Source: Litoribaculum gwangyangense (GTDB lineage Bacteria; Bacteroidota; Bacteroidia; Flavobacteriales; Flavobacteriaceae). From it: 64,000 bases of DNA. Each line of letters opens with the position of its first letter. Position 1 is the first letter of the stretch. Below are positions 1 to 8,976 of this stretch, piece by piece. The position numbers and the translations under genes were made by a program. The stretch covers positions 1 to 64,000 of the forward strand of contig NZ_BAABJW010000001.1 in NCBI RefSeq assembly GCF_039543505.1. Direction: 5' to 3'. The notes below the pieces were generated by a model. That model was not told the origin of the DNA and did no database searches. It worked only from the letters and a program-made list of their open reading frames with translations.

Positions 1-11
1 TTAAGCGGGTG

Positions 12-43
12 CAAATATAAAACCCTTTTTTTTCTTCCACAAT
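12..43 (-). promoter_or_regulatory. Promoter reading left out of the window (second of two)
   Basis: On the minus strand a -7 element TATATTTG (12-19) matches the Bacteroidota TAnnTTTG pattern. ATTG (40-43) lies 20 bases upstream as a -33 element. The bases after the -7 element read CACCCGC, a GC-rich discriminator typical of rRNA and tRNA promoters. The start would lie at about position 5-6 and the product beyond the left edge. Confidence 0.6.
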
Positions 44-151
44 ACTTTTTTGATCTTTTTTTGAAAAATATTTTTTAAAAAAAATAAAACCTAAATTAAT
101 ACCGAGAATGAACGTTTTTTACTATCACAGGCAAACCCGTTTTAGCGGCTG

Positions 152-184
152 CAAACATACAACCCTTTTTACTTTTTAAACAAA
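152..184 (-). promoter_or_regulatory. Promoter reading left out of the window (first of two)
   Basis: On the minus strand the -7 element TATGTTTG (152-159) lies 21 bases downstream of TTTG (181-184). The downstream sequence CAGCCGC again is GC-rich. About 30 bases around this site resemble the 12-43 promoter, so the two look like tandem copies 140 bp apart. The rest of 1-306 is AT-rich with no gene. Confidence 0.6.
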
Positions 185-306
185 CTTTTTTCAAACTTTT
201 TTTTAACCCCTTTTTTTGTAATCACAATTACCTTGTAACCTGATACTTAACAAAAAATCTCCCAAATATTTTACCCAAATTTAACTCGAAATATATGTTT
301 GATGCA

Positions 307-2298
307 TTAAAGAAAGAAATTCCAAACAACACCAAAACGAATAGTGAAATCACGATAGGGGTATGTTGGTGCAGAATAATAATTATAGCCCGTTAGTGAT
401 GAATTGAAATGCTCTGCTTTTAAATAGATACGGGTTTGACGTATTTTGGCGTTTAAAAAGAAATCTAAACGCGGAAAATCTCCAAATTCTCTTTCGTTTT
501 GGATATAAAATTCTGCTAATAACGGATTGTAACTGTTCATGTAATATTTTGTAAAATAATTTAAGGTTACTCCTGTTTGCAGGTACATCGCTTTTTTGAA
601 CAAATAACTTGAATAATATAGTGTATTTCTGGTTGTTAAATCTGGAACGTTAAGAACCTCATTATCATCTTGCACGTTTTGGTATAATATAGTATTGTTT
701 AGAGCAAATTTTCCAAATTTAATTTCATTTTCAAATTTAACCCTAAGATAGGTGATCGTGGCATTGTTTTGGAATGGTCTAACTGGCAAAACAGAATTTC
801 CAGCTGTAAAACTTATATCTTCCTTAAAATAAACATAATCGTTAATGGTATTGAAATCTACTGTAATATTTGCCAACTTTTTATATTTAAGTTGAAATGC
901 GAGTTGTTGGGTTTCAGTGTTAGTGAAATTATTTCTCCAATTATAATTGATGTAGTCACTTTGGTAAAGAAGTGCATTATAATTTGGCGCTTGCGAGTTG
1001 TGGTTAATAGAAGCCGTTGCTGATATATCTTCGTTTAATTTGAACGTTGCTTGAGCTTTAATAAAATTACCATCAAATTCTCCCGACACATTTAAACCTG
1101 CTTCACCTTTTAAGGTAAAGCTTTTATACTCTTTAAGGTATTTACCACCAGCCGATAATATATTTCCTTTCAATCTGTTGATTATAGTAACCCCATTTAG
1201 TATCACCAATTTATCGTAACCATAATTATAATTGTTGTTACTAATATTGAATTGTAAACTTCCTAATATATTATTACTGTAGTTTAATTGTAATTGATTA
1301 TAAAAATTTTCAAGTGTTGCTCTATCTTTTAAATTTGTCGTTTTAAAAGCATTTCCAAAAAAACTTGTGGTTGCGCTCGTTTGGTCGTACTGAAAATATT
1401 TATCCTCAAAAGACATGATATGACCGATACTCAATTTGTTTTTTGATAGTGTATCTTTTTCCCTTATGATTTTATAATTATGCTCTAAATGAAATCGTTT
1501 TCCACGTAAAATGCTTTCCGCATTTTCAAAATTAACTTCCAAAATAGAACGATCAATGAACTCGGGATCTCCACTTTCAAAATTTAAAACACTTCCATCT
1601 TGAAGCCCTCCATTTTCTTGGTTTAACAAATCTTGAGTTACTATGTGTCCTCTGGCATTGTAACGTTTATTTTTTGTGCTGTAATTTGATGTAAACCTGA
1701 AGTTACCTGTACTGGTTAAAATGTGCTGGTACTTTCCTAAAGAACGTAATCCTTTATACGCAATTGAAAAATTAAATTGCGGAGACGTATTAACTGTAAA
1801 AAAAGAATCTGCTAATTGGCCTTGCTCAAAAGCTGTCTTAAAAAAGAGTTCAGTCAAGGGTGTTGGTACACGGTAATAGTTTATATCTTCAATTTCCATG
1901 TAATTGAAATGTCTTGCTCTGGCACCAAAACTTGGCATTATGTTACTACTTTGAAAATTAAAAGTTAAACTGTTGTATGTCTGCCCTAAATTTGAAAAAG
2001 GCATCAATCCAAAATTGTCTCTTCTTAAATAATTAAATTTATATTCCTTTTGTATTGTTAAAGTTGTATCTACAAAGGTAGTATCGTTTTCATGAGAGAT
2101 TATTAAGTAATCTTGTATTCTGGGCTGAGTATCTTTTTCTTTTGAATTCCTAGGAGTTGTTTTAGGTTTAATAATTGTAGTATCCTGTTTTGCTTTAAGT
2201 AAACTAGATTCATCTATTGTAGGCTTTGTTCGTTTATCTTGAGCATTCAAACCATTACAAAGCCATACAAAAAGTAAAACAACAATAATTTTATTCAT
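307..2298 (-). CDS. Putative beta-barrel porin (Porin_10-like)
   Basis: Predicted outer-membrane beta-barrel protein of 663 residues, resembling the large uncharacterised Bacteroidota putative porin family. A signal peptide covers residues 1-19 with cleavage after NGLNA. A Thr/Lys-rich stretch follows, then alternating hydrophobic/aromatic strands to the C-terminus, which ends WNFFL as barrels often do. An upstream TTG in frame would add seven residues, but the ATG at 2298 puts the signal peptide at the N-terminus and is preferred. A -7 element lies 19 bases upstream of it. The gene is divergent from rnhB. Substrate is unknown. Confidence 0.75.
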   Translation of the reverse strand: MNKIIVVLLFVWLCNGLNAQDKRTKPTIDESSLLKAKQDTTIIKPKTTPRNSKEKDTQPRIQDYLIISHENDTTFVDTTLTIQKEYKFNYLRRDNFGLMPFSNLGQTYNSLTFNFQSSNIMPSFGARARHFNYMEIEDINYYRVPTPLTELFFKTAFEQGQLADSFFTVNTSPQFNFSIAYKGLRSLGKYQHILTSTGNFRFTSNYSTKNKRYNARGHIVTQDLLNQENGGLQDGSVLNFESGDPEFIDRSILEVNFENAESILRGKRFHLEHNYKIIREKDTLSKNKLSIGHIMSFEDKYFQYDQTSATTSFFGNAFKTTNLKDRATLENFYNQLQLNYSNNILGSLQFNISNNNYNYGYDKLVILNGVTIINRLKGNILSAGGKYLKEYKSFTLKGEAGLNVSGEFDGNFIKAQATFKLNEDISATASINHNSQAPNYNALLYQSDYINYNWRNNFTNTETQQLAFQLKYKKLANITVDFNTINDYVYFKEDISFTAGNSVLPVRPFQNNATITYLRVKFENEIKFGKFALNNTILYQNVQDDNEVLNVPDLTTRNTLYYSSYLFKKAMYLQTGVTLNYFTKYYMNSYNPLLAEFYIQNEREFGDFPRLDFFLNAKIRQTRIYLKAEHFNSSLTGYNYYSAPTYPYRDFTIRFGVVWNFFL

Positions 2299-2316
2299 AC
2301 ATGTAAATTCCAAAGG

Positions 2317-2324
2317 CAAAAGTA
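2317..2324 (-). promoter_or_regulatory. -7 promoter element of the porin gene
   Basis: TACTTTTG on the minus strand fits TAnnTTTG. A start about six bases downstream would give a 5' leader of roughly 12 bases to the ATG at 2298. No clear -33 TTTG is seen. Confidence 0.45.
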
Positions 2325-2441
2325 ATTATTTGAACGTAAAGTGAAGATAAATATTTCAACAAAGAAAGTTCATTACCTCTTGAAATAAAATAAATTGCAT
2401 GTTTTAAAACCAAATTATAAGTTTATCAATATTTTAGCTAC

Positions 2442-3041
2442 ATGCTATTAAAAACCCATTCAAATTTTAATTTAGAGTGTGGGACCGACGAAGCCGGCAG
2501 AGGTTGTCTTGCAGGTCCTGTAACAGCTGCGGCAGTTATTTTACCTAAAAGTTTTAAAAATTCTCTATTAAACGATTCTAAAAAACTTAGTGAAAATAAG
2601 CGTGAATTCCTAAAACCAATTATTGAAAACGACGCTTTACATTTTGGAGTTGCTCATGTATTTCAGGAAGAAATTGATACCATTAATATCTTAAATGCCT
2701 CTATTTTAGCAATGCATAAATCTATTGCTGAATTAAATACTACCCCCGAATTTATCATTGTTGATGGTAACAAATTTAAACCATATAAAAACATCCCTTT
2801 TGAAACCATTATAAAAGGTGATTGTAAATATTTAAGTATAGCTGCTGCTTCTATTTTGGCTAAGACTTATCGAGACCTATACATGAATAGCATTCATGAA
2901 GAATACCCTATGTACAACTGGAGGCAAAATAAAGGCTATCCCACGAAAGAACACAGAGAAGCCATAAAGAAGTATGGCATTACAAAATACCACAGAAAAA
3001 CATTTAGATTATTGACCGAGCAACTGAAGTTAGACTTATAA
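2442..3041 (+). CDS. rnhB: Ribonuclease HII
   Basis: Cleaves the RNA strand of RNA/DNA hybrids and removes misincorporated ribonucleotides, in the cytoplasm. The 199-residue length is normal for RNase HII. The signature [15 protein letters not shown] begins at residue 13, with catalytic Asp16 and Glu17. The IIVDGNKF motif supplies the third acidic residue, and [21 protein letters not shown] is the conserved C-terminal block. It is divergent from the porin gene. The next gene starts 32 bases downstream, with its own -7 element just past this stop codon. Confidence 0.96.
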   Translation: MLLKTHSNFNLECGTDEAGRGCLAGPVTAAAVILPKSFKNSLLNDSKKLSENKREFLKPIIENDALHFGVAHVFQEEIDTINILNASILAMHKSIAELNTTPEFIIVDGNKFKPYKNIPFETIIKGDCKYLSIAAASILAKTYRDLYMNSIHEEYPMYNWRQNKGYPTKEHREAIKKYGITKYHRKTFRLLTEQLKLDL

Positions 3042-3046
3042 GTTTT

Positions 3047-3054
3047 TATATTTG
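3047..3054 (+). promoter_or_regulatory. -7 promoter element of the large lipoprotein gene
   Basis: TATATTTG sits six bases after the rnhB stop codon and 20 bases before the ATG at 3074. This suggests the lipoprotein gene has its own promoter as well as possible read-through from rnhB. Confidence 0.5.
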
Positions 3055-3073
3055 TGGAAAATTAATTCACATT

Positions 3074-5503
3074 ATGCGATTTTTTTATTTAGCCCTCATA
3101 TCCATCCTTTTTTTTAATTGTAACACCTCCGAAACATCCCGAACTCAACTTATTAATTATGTACCTAAAAACACCTCTATCATTATAAAATCTTCTAATA
3201 TAGAAGGTTTAAAAAGCAGCCTCCATAATAATAATTTTCTGCAAGAATTATCCGGAACAAATTCCTATAAGGATTTAGAAAACAAACTTGAAAGTATATC
3301 TTATTTAAATCCTTTAAATGATGTTTTAATTTGTTTTTCCAAGGACCAAAATGACAGTTTACAGTACTCCATAATCACGAAATATGGCAAGACATTATTT
3401 GTAACCGATTCTTTGCCTAATTATAGCAAAGAAACAGTTGAAAACAAAAACATAACCGTTACAAAATCAACAATAAACAGCAACGTTTTTTATAGCACTT
3501 TGGTTGACAGCATCTTTATTGCTTCATCATCAAAAGACATTATCGAAACCATTTATGAAAAATCTGATATTGATAAAGAATTGGAAAAAATGTATCGAAC
3601 GATTAATGGTGATAAGACGTGTTCTATGATATTAAAATCGGACAAATCCTTAATTCAATCATTTTTTATTGAGGATTCTCTCTTTTTTAAAAGGTTCACT
3701 AATGATATAGCTTTGGATATTGATATTAAGCAAAACAGTATTACAATAAATGGAGTGACAAAAGCTAAGGATTCTTCAAGCCTTTTAAATATTTTTAAAA
3801 ATACAATCCCTCAGGTAAATCAAATTCAAGAAATAGCGCCATCAAACTGTGATGGTTTTTTGAGTTTAACCTTTGATGATTTTAAAACTTTTAAAAGTAA
3901 TTTATCAAAATTTAAGACAACAGATTCCATAATAAACCCTACTGCTCTTTTTGATGACGTGAGAGAATTAGGCGTAATTTATGAGGATGAAAAGCGCGCT
4001 ATAATTTTAAATTCTATTGATATTATTGCAACTAAAGATGCTCTATTAGGCGAACAAACTCTTGAAAATTCATTTAGAGAAGTTGATATAAATAGCTTTA
4101 GTAATCCCAACTTATTTGCAAACATGTTTTCGCCTTTAATAACATACAAAAATGTAAACATGTATTGTAATTTAGACAACTTCTTTGTTTTTACTGATGA
4201 TTTAGAAATACTTCAGAACATTATTGCTAATTATCAAAATAAAACAACTCTTAATAATAGCTTTAACTTTAAAAATATTTATGAAAATCTTAGTGGCGCT
4301 TCTTCTTTATTGCAAGTTACTAACCCAAAAACGTTAAAAACTATTTTTAATAAAAATTTTGAAGACCAATACAACTTTAATTTTGACAACTATATGTTGT
4401 CTGCGATTCAATTTATATTCGATACTAATTTTGCACATATTAATGCCATCATAAAAAAGAATACATCTAAAACCTCAACAAATTCGGTTTCAGAAATACT
4501 AAATATCAAGCTTGATAAGGATCTACTGAATAACCCGCAATTAGTTACTAATCATATCACTAAAGAAAAAGAAATTGTAGTGCAGGATGTAAACAACAAT
4601 CTTTATTTAATTTCCAATAAAGGAGAAATTCTATGGAAAAAAACACTTCAAGGTCCAATTTTGGGGAGCATTGAACAAATAGATATTTATAAAAATGGCA
4701 GATTACAATTGGTGTTTGCAACCCCAAAAAGGATTTATGTAATTGACAGAAATGGAAACGATGTAGCACCATTTCCTGGGAAGTTTAATGATGAAATCAC
4801 ACAACCCCTATCGGTTTTTGATTATGATAAAAACAAAAACTACAGGCTTCTAGTCACTCAAGGTAAAAATATTTTAATGTACAACGTAAACGCAAAACCT
4901 GTTAATGGTTTTACTTTTAAAACTGCTAATGCTAATATTATTAGTCAACCCAAACATTTTAGAATGGGCAACAAAGATTACATCTGCCTTAAAACAGAAA
5001 ACAAACTTTATATTTTAGATAGAACGGGGCGAAATAGAATAACTCCCAAAACGCAGTATAGTTATTCTAATCAACCCATTTTCTTATTTGAGAATACATT
5101 TACTACCACTAGCTTAAATGGTGAATTAGTTATGGTTGATACCAAAGGGAACGTATCCACTAAAACTCTAAACCTCTCAGAAAAACATTATATTGATACT
5201 AGTAGTAAAACACTGGTAACTTTGAGTGAAAATAAATTATCCATAAAAAATAAAACTACCGATCTGGATTATGGGGAATATTCCAATTGTAAATTGTTCT
5301 ATAAAAATGATAAAATATATGTATCAATTACCGATTTACAATCCCATAAAATTTATCTTTTTGATAGCCAGTCAAAATTACTAGATAATTTCCCGGTTTA
5401 TGGAAACTCATCCATAGAATTGGATAATATGGATAAAGACAGAAATTTGGAATTTGTTACAAAAGGAGAAAGTAACTCAATAATCCTATATCAAATAAAT
5501 TAA
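3074..5503 (+). CDS. Large lipoprotein with C-terminal propeller-like repeats, unknown function
   Basis: An 809-residue lipoprotein. The short signal ends in a lipobox with Cys16 (FFNC), so it should be membrane-anchored after Sec export. Residues 20-470 are mixed alpha/beta and resemble uncharacterised Bacteroidota proteins that often follow rnhB. From about residue 490 short repeated strands appear, such as NNLYLISNKGEILWKKTL and KRIYVIDRNGNDV. These look like PQQ or YVTN-type propeller blades. No catalytic motif is recognised. A role in envelope scaffolding or surface binding would be guesswork. Confidence 0.7.
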   Translation: MRFFYLALISILFFNCNTSETSRTQLINYVPKNTSIIIKSSNIEGLKSSLHNNNFLQELSGTNSYKDLENKLESISYLNPLNDVLICFSKDQNDSLQYSIITKYGKTLFVTDSLPNYSKETVENKNITVTKSTINSNVFYSTLVDSIFIASSSKDIIETIYEKSDIDKELEKMYRTINGDKTCSMILKSDKSLIQSFFIEDSLFFKRFTNDIALDIDIKQNSITINGVTKAKDSSSLLNIFKNTIPQVNQIQEIAPSNCDGFLSLTFDDFKTFKSNLSKFKTTDSIINPTALFDDVRELGVIYEDEKRAIILNSIDIIATKDALLGEQTLENSFREVDINSFSNPNLFANMFSPLITYKNVNMYCNLDNFFVFTDDLEILQNIIANYQNKTTLNNSFNFKNIYENLSGASSLLQVTNPKTLKTIFNKNFEDQYNFNFDNYMLSAIQFIFDTNFAHINAIIKKNTSKTSTNSVSEILNIKLDKDLLNNPQLVTNHITKEKEIVVQDVNNNLYLISNKGEILWKKTLQGPILGSIEQIDIYKNGRLQLVFATPKRIYVIDRNGNDVAPFPGKFNDEITQPLSVFDYDKNKNYRLLVTQGKNILMYNVNAKPVNGFTFKTANANIISQPKHFRMGNKDYICLKTENKLYILDRTGRNRITPKTQYSYSNQPIFLFENTFTTTSLNGELVMVDTKGNVSTKTLNLSEKHYIDTSSKTLVTLSENKLSIKNKTTDLDYGEYSNCKLFYKNDKIYVSITDLQSHKIYLFDSQSKLLDNFPVYGNSSIELDNMDKDRNLEFVTKGESNSIILYQIN

Positions 5504-5552
5504 ATATATAGTTTTTAACATTGTTTATTTAATAAATAAATTTCACATGCCT

Positions 5553-5582
5553 TTTGTAAACAGAAAGTAATCTCTATATTTA
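5553..5582 (+). promoter_or_regulatory. Promoter of the candidate sRNA
   Basis: TTTG (5553-5556) is followed after 18 bases by TATATTTA (5575-5582), one mismatch from TAnnTTTG. There is no open reading frame of note downstream before the strong terminator at 5722-5755. Confidence 0.45.
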
Positions 5583-5587
5583 GGCAG

Positions 5588-5755
5588 CTATTAATCAAAT
5601 ATTTACAAAAACTCCCGTAATTAATTTTAGTAATTTTTCTTTTAGTGTAACACTTTATTTGAAGCAACGGTGCTACAAAAATATAACGATAACCAAATCG
5701 CAAGTCCTCGAATCTAATGGGGCGTCAAAGTGATAAACTTTGGCGCTCTTTTTTT
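5588..5755 (+). ncRNA. Candidate orphan small RNA
   Basis: A promoter-like pair (5553-5582) and a strong intrinsic terminator (5722-5755) bracket about 165 bases without a credible coding frame. Small hairpins can be drawn at AGCA-acgg-TGCT (5673-5684) and CGAT-aaccaa-ATCG (5687-5700 region). The preceding lipoprotein gene ends over 200 bases upstream of the terminator, so the terminator is more easily explained by a separate transcript. The family is not recognised. 6S-like RNA was considered but no closing stem was found. Confidence 0.4.
5722..5755 (+). terminator. Intrinsic terminator
   Basis: GCGTCAAAGT (5722-5731) pairs with ACTTTGGCGC (5737-5746), ten base pairs with one G-U, around a five-base loop. 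A T-rich tail follows on the plus strand. Confidence 0.85.
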
Positions 5756-6002
5756 AAAATTAAAGACAAAACTGTCCAAACACAATATTCATTTAATGCA
5801 ATGAATTAATTCTTTATACAAATTAAAAAAAATAATATACATTAAATGCACTTTATAACATAACGATAGAGGCGTTTTAAATCACATGAATTCAGTAATA
5901 ACTAATAGATCCTACCACAAAAAAATCAAAAAATAATTTCATTTTTTTAGTCTCGCCATTTAGATGCAAAAACCATATAATCTTAAATGAATATAAAAAA
6001 CG
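5756..6002. other. AT-rich spacer, no gene seen
   Basis: Between the sRNA terminator and the stop of the convergent Nudix gene. It is very AT-rich. It contains the short inverted pair CATTTAATG and CATTAAATG, but nothing that supports a gene. Confidence 0.5.
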
Positions 6003-6584
6003 CTAGACTAACAACTTAATATTGGCATACGAATTATCGAGAGCTTCTTTTACTTGGTTACTATTTAACCATTCCACTTTGGTAATCCCCTCGTCCTCTT
6101 GTGCATATAAATTTCCTTTAAAACTAGTTTTCATTTCAAACCAATACGTTATTTTTATTTTATATCGTCCGTTTCGTTTGAATATGTGATATGTGGTTTC
6201 CAAAGGTTTAGTAATTTCTAACCCAGCAACCCCAGTTTCTTCGGCCACTTCTCTTAAAGCAGTATTTTCGATGGTTTCTTTGCCTTCAACTTTCCCTTTT
6301 GGTAAGTCCCATTTATCATTTCGGTAAATAAATAAAATATCACCTTTATCATTATAAACTTTACCACCACCCGCTATAACATTAGGAAGTTTTTTGAGAA
6401 ATTTTTTTAAAAGTTTGTCTTGCTTTTTATGGATTAGCCTAACTTCATTTAAATTATTTGTACCAAGTTTTCTTATAACTTTTTTAATATTCACTGAATT
6501 GAGCAAATAATTTTTAAAGTTAGTTTCTTTTTCTACTTCCGTAGTTAAAATTATTGGCTTATCACCAACAAAAACTTTGTACAT
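6003..6584 (-). CDS. Nudix hydrolase
   Basis: Hydrolyses a nucleoside diphosphate linked to another moiety. The substrate cannot be told from sequence. The 193-residue protein has a complete Nudix box, G97 to V119, with REVAEETGV containing the metal-binding glutamates. It is followed by typical strands (TYHIFKRNGRYKIKITYWFEM). The first 65 residues are an N-terminal extension with no recognised motif. The gene is divergent from pyrE, with 132 bases between the two starts. Nudix-pyrE adjacency is common in this lineage, but a direct role in pyrimidine metabolism is only inferred. Confidence 0.88.
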   Translation of the reverse strand: MYKVFVGDKPIILTTEVEKETNFKNYLLNSVNIKKVIRKLGTNNLNEVRLIHKKQDKLLKKFLKKLPNVIAGGGKVYNDKGDILFIYRNDKWDLPKGKVEGKETIENTALREVAEETGVAGLEITKPLETTYHIFKRNGRYKIKITYWFEMKTSFKGNLYAQEDEGITKVEWLNSNQVKEALDNSYANIKLLV

Positions 6585-6716
6585 ACTAAACTATAATAGA
6601 TATTTTTTATGTGGTAAAAATATCATTTTTAGTAAGAATGCAGGCATTCTGAAAAAAAATATTTTTATTCATGAATGAGTATAACATAAAATTAAATTTA
6701 TTGTAATTTTACCATT

Positions 6717-7361
6717 ATGATTTTTAATAAAGAAACCGCTAAAAAAACTGCCGAGGTTTTATTGCAAGTAAACGCCATAAAGCTTAGCCCTAAAGAACCT
6801 TTTACCTGGGCTTCTGGATGGAAATCCCCAATATACTGCGACAACCGTATAATCCTGTCTTTCCCTACCATTCGAAATTACATTCGTGAAACAATGGGTA
6901 AGCATATAGAAAGACAATACGGAAAACCTGACGTTATAGCCGGCGTTGCCACTGGTGCTATAGGTATTGGCATGTTGGTTGCTGAATATTTGGGTTTACC
7001 CTTCATCTATGTAAGACCAGATGCTAAAGGGCACGGACGCAAAAACCAAATAGAAGGTTTTGTTGAAGGCGGACAAAATGTTGTGGTGGTTGAGGATTTA
7101 ATAAGTACCGGCAAAAGCAGTTTGAATGCGGTTAAAGCTTTAAGAGAAGCTGGCGTCAATGTTAAAGGCATGGTAGCTATTTTTACTTATGGTTTTGATG
7201 TTGCTGTTGAAAATTTTAAAAAAGAAAACATCCTTTTGCACACTTTGAGCAGTTATGAAAATTTATTGGAAAAGGCTCTGGAAACCAAATACATTACTGA
7301 AAAAGAATTAAAAACATTATCTGAGTGGAACAACAACCCAAGTGAATGGGATGTTAATTGA
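6717..7361 (+). CDS. pyrE: Orotate phosphoribosyltransferase
   Basis: Makes orotidine 5'-monophosphate from orotate and PRPP in de novo pyrimidine synthesis, in the cytoplasm. The 214-residue length is normal. The PRPP-binding loop reads VVVVEDLISTGKSS (about residues 122-135). The active-site loop PDAKGHGRKNQIEG lies just before it, and the N-terminal WASGWKSPIYCDNR binds orotate. The SRPBCC gene follows 20 bases later, probably co-transcribed. Confidence 0.96.
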   Translation: MIFNKETAKKTAEVLLQVNAIKLSPKEPFTWASGWKSPIYCDNRIILSFPTIRNYIRETMGKHIERQYGKPDVIAGVATGAIGIGMLVAEYLGLPFIYVRPDAKGHGRKNQIEGFVEGGQNVVVVEDLISTGKSSLNAVKALREAGVNVKGMVAIFTYGFDVAVENFKKENILLHTLSSYENLLEKALETKYITEKELKTLSEWNNNPSEWDVN

Positions 7362-7381
7362 TATAAATCAATAAAACAAAT

Positions 7382-7777
7382 ATGAATTTAGAATCCCCAA
7401 AAATTAGCGTTGAAAAAACTCCTGAAGAGGTTTTTAATTTTTTATCAGACATCAAAAATTTCGAGTCTTTAATGCCTGAAAACATTAGTAAATTTGAAGT
7501 TTTAGATGAAGATAAATTCCTTTTTGCTCTTAAAGGTATGCCAGAAATTATTCTTAAGAAAAAAGAAGTTACGCCTCCTAATAAAATTGTTCTAGGTGCA
7601 GCCGGGGGAAAAATCGATTTTTCGTTAACTGGAAATATCATTCAAGTTGATGAAAATTCAAGTGAAGTACAATTAGAATTTACTGGTGATTTTAATCCTA
7701 TGATGTCTATGATGATAAAAGGTCCTATCAATAAATTCATTGAAACTCTGGCCACCAATATTCCAAATGCCATTTAA
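7382..7777 (+). CDS. SRPBCC-fold (START-like) protein
   Basis: A 131-residue protein with the pattern of the SRPBCC/CoxG-like helix-grip fold. The N-terminal strand contains VEKTPEEVFNFLSDIKNFE, typical of this superfamily. Strands alternate through the middle and a long C-terminal helix follows (PINKFIETLATNIPNAI). The fold binds hydrophobic ligands, but no ligand can be named. It follows pyrE by 20 bases. Its stop overlaps that of the convergent birA by four bases, so the two transcripts run into each other with no room for a terminator. Confidence 0.75.
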   Translation: MNLESPKISVEKTPEEVFNFLSDIKNFESLMPENISKFEVLDEDKFLFALKGMPEIILKKKEVTPPNKIVLGAAGGKIDFSLTGNIIQVDENSSEVQLEFTGDFNPMMSMMIKGPINKFIETLATNIPNAI

Positions 7778-8502
7778 TACCTTAGTGTAATTTCTTTAAG
7801 ATCAAATTTTTTAACCATCCTATCTTCAAGATGTACCATTAGTTTTCCGTATTTGGTGACCCCTTTTATAAATCCAGAAAATAATTCTCCTTTAGCATTT
7901 TCAAAAGTTGAAGGTTTATCTATTCTGAACAAATTAGCCTCATATTCTTTTTTAACCTTGTCGTAGTATCCTTGTTGTAAAAGTTTAGAATACATCCTTG
8001 CATTAGCGACAATACTATGTAAAATTTCATCTAAATCGTAGTGAATTCCAGTAATATTTTTCAAGGAGGATGCTTTGGGAAGATCTATAAAACGAGTTTG
8101 ATTTACATTAAGCCCAACGCCAATAATGGTAGAGTTTAGTCTGTTTTTTATGACATTCTCAATTAAAATCCCACAAACCTTCTTGTCTTCTGACAAAATG
8201 TCGTTAGGCCATTTAATACTTAAATATGGGATATTTAAAGTTTTTAAAGTTTTTAAAATTGCCAAAGACATGGCCATACTGATATAAAAAGGAAACTCAA
8301 CATCATGTATACTTAAATCCTTAAACATACTAAACATAAGGTTTTTACCCTGTTCAGAATTCCATACCGTACCCATTTGTCCCCGTCCGTTTGTTTGATG
8401 TTTTGTAACAACAACCGTATAATCAGTAACCATACCATTATAAATCATTTCTCTTAAAAATGAATTTGTGGAGTCGATGGCATCAAGTTTGATTAATTGC
8501 AT
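7774..8502 (-). CDS. birA: Biotin-[acetyl-CoA-carboxylase] ligase
   Basis: Activates biotin with ATP and attaches it to carboxyl carrier protein. The 242-residue protein has only the catalytic and C-terminal domains. The N-terminal DNA-binding domain of bifunctional BirA is absent, so it should not act as a repressor. The biotinyl-AMP loop reads GRGQMGTVW (39-47), with KWPNDI at 98-103 and catalytic Lys at DKKVCGILIE. It is divergent from rsfS and convergent with the SRPBCC gene. Confidence 0.94.
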   Translation of the reverse strand: MQLIKLDAIDSTNSFLREMIYNGMVTDYTVVVTKHQTNGRGQMGTVWNSEQGKNLMFSMFKDLSIHDVEFPFYISMAMSLAILKTLKTLNIPYLSIKWPNDILSEDKKVCGILIENVIKNRLNSTIIGVGLNVNQTRFIDLPKASSLKNITGIHYDLDEILHSIVANARMYSKLLQQGYYDKVKKEYEANLFRIDKPSTFENAKGELFSGFIKGVTKYGKLMVHLEDRMVKKFDLKEITLRY

Positions 8503-8568
8503 TAAGGAGTTATTTAAATACTTAAAAATCTTATGATTATTTTAAACTATAAAGAACTAAAAAAATAA

Positions 8569-8576
8569 TAACTTTG
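8569..8576 (+). promoter_or_regulatory. -7 promoter element for rsfS-ftsH
   Basis: TAACTTTG fits TAnnTTTG exactly and lies 19 bases before the rsfS ATG. No convincing TTTG is seen at -33. Confidence 0.5.
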
Positions 8577-8595
8577 CACAAATTAAATAAAATTA

Positions 8596-8967
8596 ATGGC
8601 GAAAGAAAATATAAGCGCAGATCAACTCATATCAGTAATAATAAGTGGCATTGAAGACGTTAAAGGAAAAGAAATAAATATTCTAGATTTAAGAGATATT
8701 GAAAACACTGTTTGCGATTACTTTATAATCTGCGAGGGCACTTCAAATACACAAGTAAACGCCATAGTTAATTCCGTTCAAAAAAAAGTAAGCAAAACTT
8801 TAAAAGACCATCCTTGGCATATAGAAGGGGTTGATAATGCAGAATGGGTTTTAATGGATTATGTTAATGTAGTTGTGCATGTTTTCCAAAAACAAATAAG
8901 GGAATATTATGATATAGAAAGCCTTTGGGGAGATGCGAAAACAACACTTATAGAAACTAGTTACTAA
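8596..8967 (+). CDS. rsfS: Ribosome silencing factor
   Basis: Binds uL14 on the 50S subunit and blocks subunit joining when nutrients are short. The 123-residue protein shows the family pattern: NILDLRDIENTVCDYFIICEG near residue 30, then HPWHIEG and WVLMDYVNVVVHVF, then a C-terminal YYDIESLWGDA. It is the first gene of a pair with ftsH, which starts nine bases after its stop. This order is usual in Bacteroidota. Confidence 0.95.
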   Translation: MAKENISADQLISVIISGIEDVKGKEINILDLRDIENTVCDYFIICEGTSNTQVNAIVNSVQKKVSKTLKDHPWHIEGVDNAEWVLMDYVNVVVHVFQKQIREYYDIESLWGDAKTTLIETSY

Positions 8968-8976
8968 AAAAACAAA

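Noticed and set aside
5515..5703. Minus-strand frame of 62 codons
   Set aside because: Antisense to the candidate sRNA, with no recognisable protein features or promoter.
5690..5725. tRNA-like stretch with a TCGAATC sequence
   Set aside because: No acceptor, D or anticodon stem can be drawn; the resemblance is limited to one loop-like motif.
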